Assembly: GCA_013399875.1 (NCBI GenBank)
Contig: VXAZ01010877.1
Coordinates: forward strand, 186,001 to 250,000
Direction of reading: 5' to 3'
Length of the DNA stretch: 64,000 nucleotides
Origin: Gymnorhina tibicen
Lineage: Eukaryota; Chordata; Aves; Passeriformes; Artamidae
Shown: positions 60,501 to 64,000 of the stretch, piece after piece
Layout: each line of letters opens with the position of its first letter
Position numbering within the stretch: the stretch's first letter is position 1
The notes under the pieces: model-generated
What the model saw: only the letters and a program-made list of their open reading frames with translations
Told to the model about the DNA's origin: nothing
Database searches by the model: none
Program-made: the position numbers and the translations under genes

Positions 60501-63500
60501 CAGACTAGTGTTATAGACAGTTCATCATTTCCAGGACCATTCTTATGCTAATTCCCCAGACTTAGAGAAAACTTAAACTCCTTGCCTTGCTGAATGGAAC
60601 CAATCCTCCATCAAGAGTTAATTTTAAAAAGAGAGCAAACAGAAGGACTTGATGTTTGGCAAGCTTGGGGTTAGAATGTTCCCATATACACATACACATT
60701 TAGAAGAGAAGTATCTTAGTATTCATGATACTTGGTGATAGAGTAGCAAAAAGCTTTCAATTAAGCATGAAAAACAAATATCACAATTTATCTCAGTTCT
60801 TCAGTCTTTTATGTGCTGAAAGTATTTTTTTATGTGAGGTTTTTCACACTTTTTTTTTTTTTGAGAATGTCTTTCATTTCAAGTTACCCTTGTTCTGGGT
60901 CTTTTTTTAATTCCCTTAGGCCAAAGCATTTCTGAATTTCTGCCAAGAAGTTACTATGTAAAGCCTGTTGTACTCAAGAGTTGGATTCCCATTCCTGGAA
61001 TCATGACTAGCAACCCCAAAATAGAGTGCATTGTTGTTTCAGAAGGAAAACAAGGGAGGAAAGAAACCTTAGGAACAAACAGAGAAGGATGAAGCCAAGC
61101 GACAGTTACAGACTCTTCAGAAAGCTACTCTTCAATTAGACATTTAGATTGGCTGCTAAGGAATCTAATCTAGATGGCAGGAAAAACTGCATTTGAAGTA
61201 CAGACAAATCTTATAAATTAATGCTATGAAAAGCTGCCTATTTTTGTTTCCTGTCTACTTGTATTTAGGAACCAGCATCTTTGCAAACACTTGAGGGACA
61301 GGACACTTTGGAATGTCCTGTTTCTCCTGCAGAATGCATTTTTGTTTCTGAACACAAAGTGTGACTTCACCACAACTACATTGCAAATTCATTCTCTCAG
61401 GAAAAAAAATGTGGAACAATCAGTGCAAGGGGGAAATAAACAGAGAGCAAACTTTTTTTTTAATGGTAGTGTAAGAAAATGAGTTAGCAAAAATATTGAT
61501 ATATCAACAAAGAAATACTGAGAGTTTACAAAAGGATTCCATGCTAAGGGAATCTTTCAGGAAACATTCTTTGCTAAAGTAAGTATTTTCAGGAAACGTC
61601 TTTTGTTAAAGTATATTACAGAATCCTAAGTCAAAAATTCTGTACCAAGTTATTATCTCATCAACTTAATATGCTCTGCATTACTTTTTGCTGATTTTTG
61701 TCACACAGAATATACTTAAAATTCATAAATACAGCAGCACTTGATCCTATAATAATAATTGTTATTAACAGCAGAAAGTTTAAAAGCATGGTGAGCTTGA
61801 CTGGAGAAAAGCGAAGAAACTTCGGGCTAGCAAAGAATATTGTATTTATGACACACAGGGAACAAACCTGTTTCTGTCCATGTAGTAACTTATGATGAAC
61901 TCATCAATTCCCTATAATACACAGAGAAACAAAATCCTACTTTTGCCTTAATAAAATATGATTAATATTGATTAAGATGTTCATATGAAAAAAGTCAAGA
62001 CCAGACAAGAAAAGACAATGATTTTGGCCTTTGCTTTCAGAGGGTGTCAGCACCATAATGTTAAGCTTGAGAACCTGTAAAGGTCTGAGTATAGAAATGA
62101 AAATCCACCGTGGGAAAGTTCATCTCCTTTAAAGTCCATCAAAATTGTTCGTCAAAGACCAAGTACAGCCCAAACTCACCAGCTCCTTTGCAAACATCAG
62201 CCAACATTATAAAAAAAAAATTATATATGTGCATATGTGCGATATAAAGTCTATATTAAAATCCAGTCATAAAATATGTCAGAATTCCCAAGCTAGAAGT
62301 ACATGGTGACACTGTAACTATCCAATGGGAGATCTATTTTGTCTCTCTGCTTTAGGTAACTAATGAAGCAGTTCCACAAAAGATAATACGTATTTTGTAA
62401 GGACACGGTCAGCAGAAAGGAATGGGTGACTTTGAGCACCTATGAAAGATTTTAATTGTTGAGGCTTAGGAACCCAGTTTGGGAATTTGATGTAGGAGCA
62501 GACAGGTTCTCAGTCTGGTTATCTTCAAACATACTAGATATTTTAGCACTTACCTTTTGGAGTGTGCTGTCTGCTCCAGCAGACAGCTAAAATTATCACT
62601 TTTGTGCTTGCATTAGATGAATTGAACCTCTCCTGAACTAGATCAGTTTTTGCAACGACATTGTATGGAAATTTTTAAAATTCTGCTAAGGGTGTCATGA
62701 GTATAGAAATACACATTTTCATCTTCTCTTGTAAAGAGGTAAGCAAAAGGTGGTTAGGTGGCTTAAATATAAATTCAGTTTATGACTCTACAAAACTAAG
62801 TCCACATATAATACAGAAAGCTTTACCAAGATACACAAAATGTTCCTACAAAAAGCATCACTATGGAGATGTGTGGCCAAAACACAAGGTCAGACCGTAC
62901 CACTGAAATCAGATTGCAAGGGGTACACTCTTCTTTTTCTAACCCATTTTGGTGCACATAAGTGCATGTGTGTCTCTAAATAAACTACTGTGTTTGCATT
63001 TAAAAACGTGACTATGTCAGTTTCTGTAATTAGATCTTTTAGTGTCTGTTATTGATCACTTCTGCATTTCTTTAGTTTACACTTGTGAATCGAGTAAAAT
63101 GCAGAATGTTACCATACATAAAAGCAATACTAAAGAAAACATCTATTATGTCCAGCTTACAGAGCCAGACACACATGCATGGTATCAATCCAATTTGCTC
63201 ATGGCCCACAAGATAAAAATCTCTGACATTTGTGGAAAAATGATGTTTGGGCACTTGGTGCTGCATGATCACAAGGAAAGGATGTTCAGGCAGTGGTGAC
63301 CCTGGTTAAAACTATGCTTGGTGTGAAAGTTCACAGACAGACACTCCCTGATTTAGCACAAGCTTGGAGTGACATTTTTTTCTTAGGAATGACAGCATGC
63401 TATGAGAATGTGGAATTGAATGTAACCCGATTCAGAGGCAGAGACTTTTCTCCTCCAGAGCAATGCATTTGCTTTCCTTCGCAGACAGGACAGGCTAACT

Positions 63501-64000
63501 GGCTTACACTATGCAGTGCCTTATTTTGCCCTGATTTGGGTCAAGCCTAAGTGTATCACATTCAGTTGACCTGTTAGTTGTGCCTCGCAAAGGCTTTGTG
63601 TTTATGACTCTCCAGACATGGGATCCAAAATAGGGCAGATGTGGACAATACAAATACTGGCGGTCTCCTTGTCCTCTTGAATAACTAGTTCAACAGTAGC
63701 TGTAGTGAACACAGCAGGCATCTATCAAATACCAGAGGCTGGACATTTTTAGCTTCTAGGCAGATTACAGGAAAAATAATTGAAGTTTTCCACAAATAGT
63801 CTCAAAATCAGAATGGTTTGATATTATGAATTGAACTCAGTGAAACCTAACTGTAGGACAGAATACCCAGAAAAAATGAGCAAATGTGAAAAAAAAAAAG
63901 AAAGTCAGTTTCAGTCTGATCCTCATGACTCTCACAGCTTTATTTCTTCATAGTCCTCACTTTTGAAATGTAAAGTATTCATAATAAGGTAAAGAAGGAC
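57570..64000. other. Gene-free flank
   Basis: AT-rich, with no gene, RNA or transposon recognised. The small tandem duplication at 61,554 is listed separately. Confidence 0.6.
61554..61617 (+). repeat. Diverged tandem duplication, two units of about 32 bp
   Basis: The unit containing TTTCAGGAAACATTCTTTGC followed by TAAAGTAAGTA is directly repeated as TTTCAGGAAACGTCTTTTG followed by TTAAAGTATATTA. Only two copies are seen, with several mismatches. Confidence 0.7.

Overview
This is a vertebrate, almost certainly avian, nuclear DNA window. Three kinds of evidence support that. First, there is one unmistakable vertebrate gene, Sprouty homolog 2 (SPRY2). Second, there is a CR1 LINE 3' end with the bird-type tail, plus a decayed CR1 ORF2 endonuclease fragment. 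Third, there are LTRs of bird endogenous-retrovirus families: a nested pair beginning TGTGCTGG and ending in TTAAACCA..CA, and a fragment beginning TGCAATGGGTTGACC. The LTR types suggest a neoavian, possibly passerine, bird. The species cannot be fixed from the sequence alone.

Layout. Positions 1-23,300 are the 5' flank, non-coding and AT-rich. They hold CR1 remnants (826-900, 2400-2510, about 3440-3485), a solo LTR inserted inside an older LTR of the same family (3674-4873), a probable minus-strand LTR (6243-6842), a truncated LTR piece (9848-9938), a 127-bp GAAAGA hexanucleotide repeat (11011-11137), a possible hAT miniature element (20379-20540), and two CpG-containing stretches that read like developmental enhancers (about 13,050-13,290 and 17,620-17,960). 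The second enhancer candidate carries the only N I noticed. Positions 23,320-25,110 form a strongly CpG-rich block ending at a CCAAT/TATA-like promoter (25082-25110). A non-coding first exon (about 25,135-25,976) is followed by a 3.9-kb intron with a GC-rich 5' part. Exon 2 (29,843 to about 31,635) carries the whole 311-codon SPRY2 reading frame and a 3'UTR of about 0.8 kb with 8-mer miR-21, miR-27 and miR-23 sites, AU-rich motifs, a Pumilio-type motif and an ATTAAA poly(A) signal.

Positions 31,640-64,000 are the 3' flank, with no recognisable gene. Candidate regulatory stretches stand out by motif and CpG content at 49,380-49,700, 54,420-54,960 and 57,430-57,560, and there is a short diverged tandem duplication at 61,554-61,617. 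The picture of one compact, tightly regulated signalling-feedback gene in a gene-poor neighbourhood with scattered regulatory islands fits what is known of SPRY2 in other vertebrates. I found no tRNA, rRNA, CRISPR array or second protein-coding gene. Conservation-based statements are inferences because no alignment could be run.
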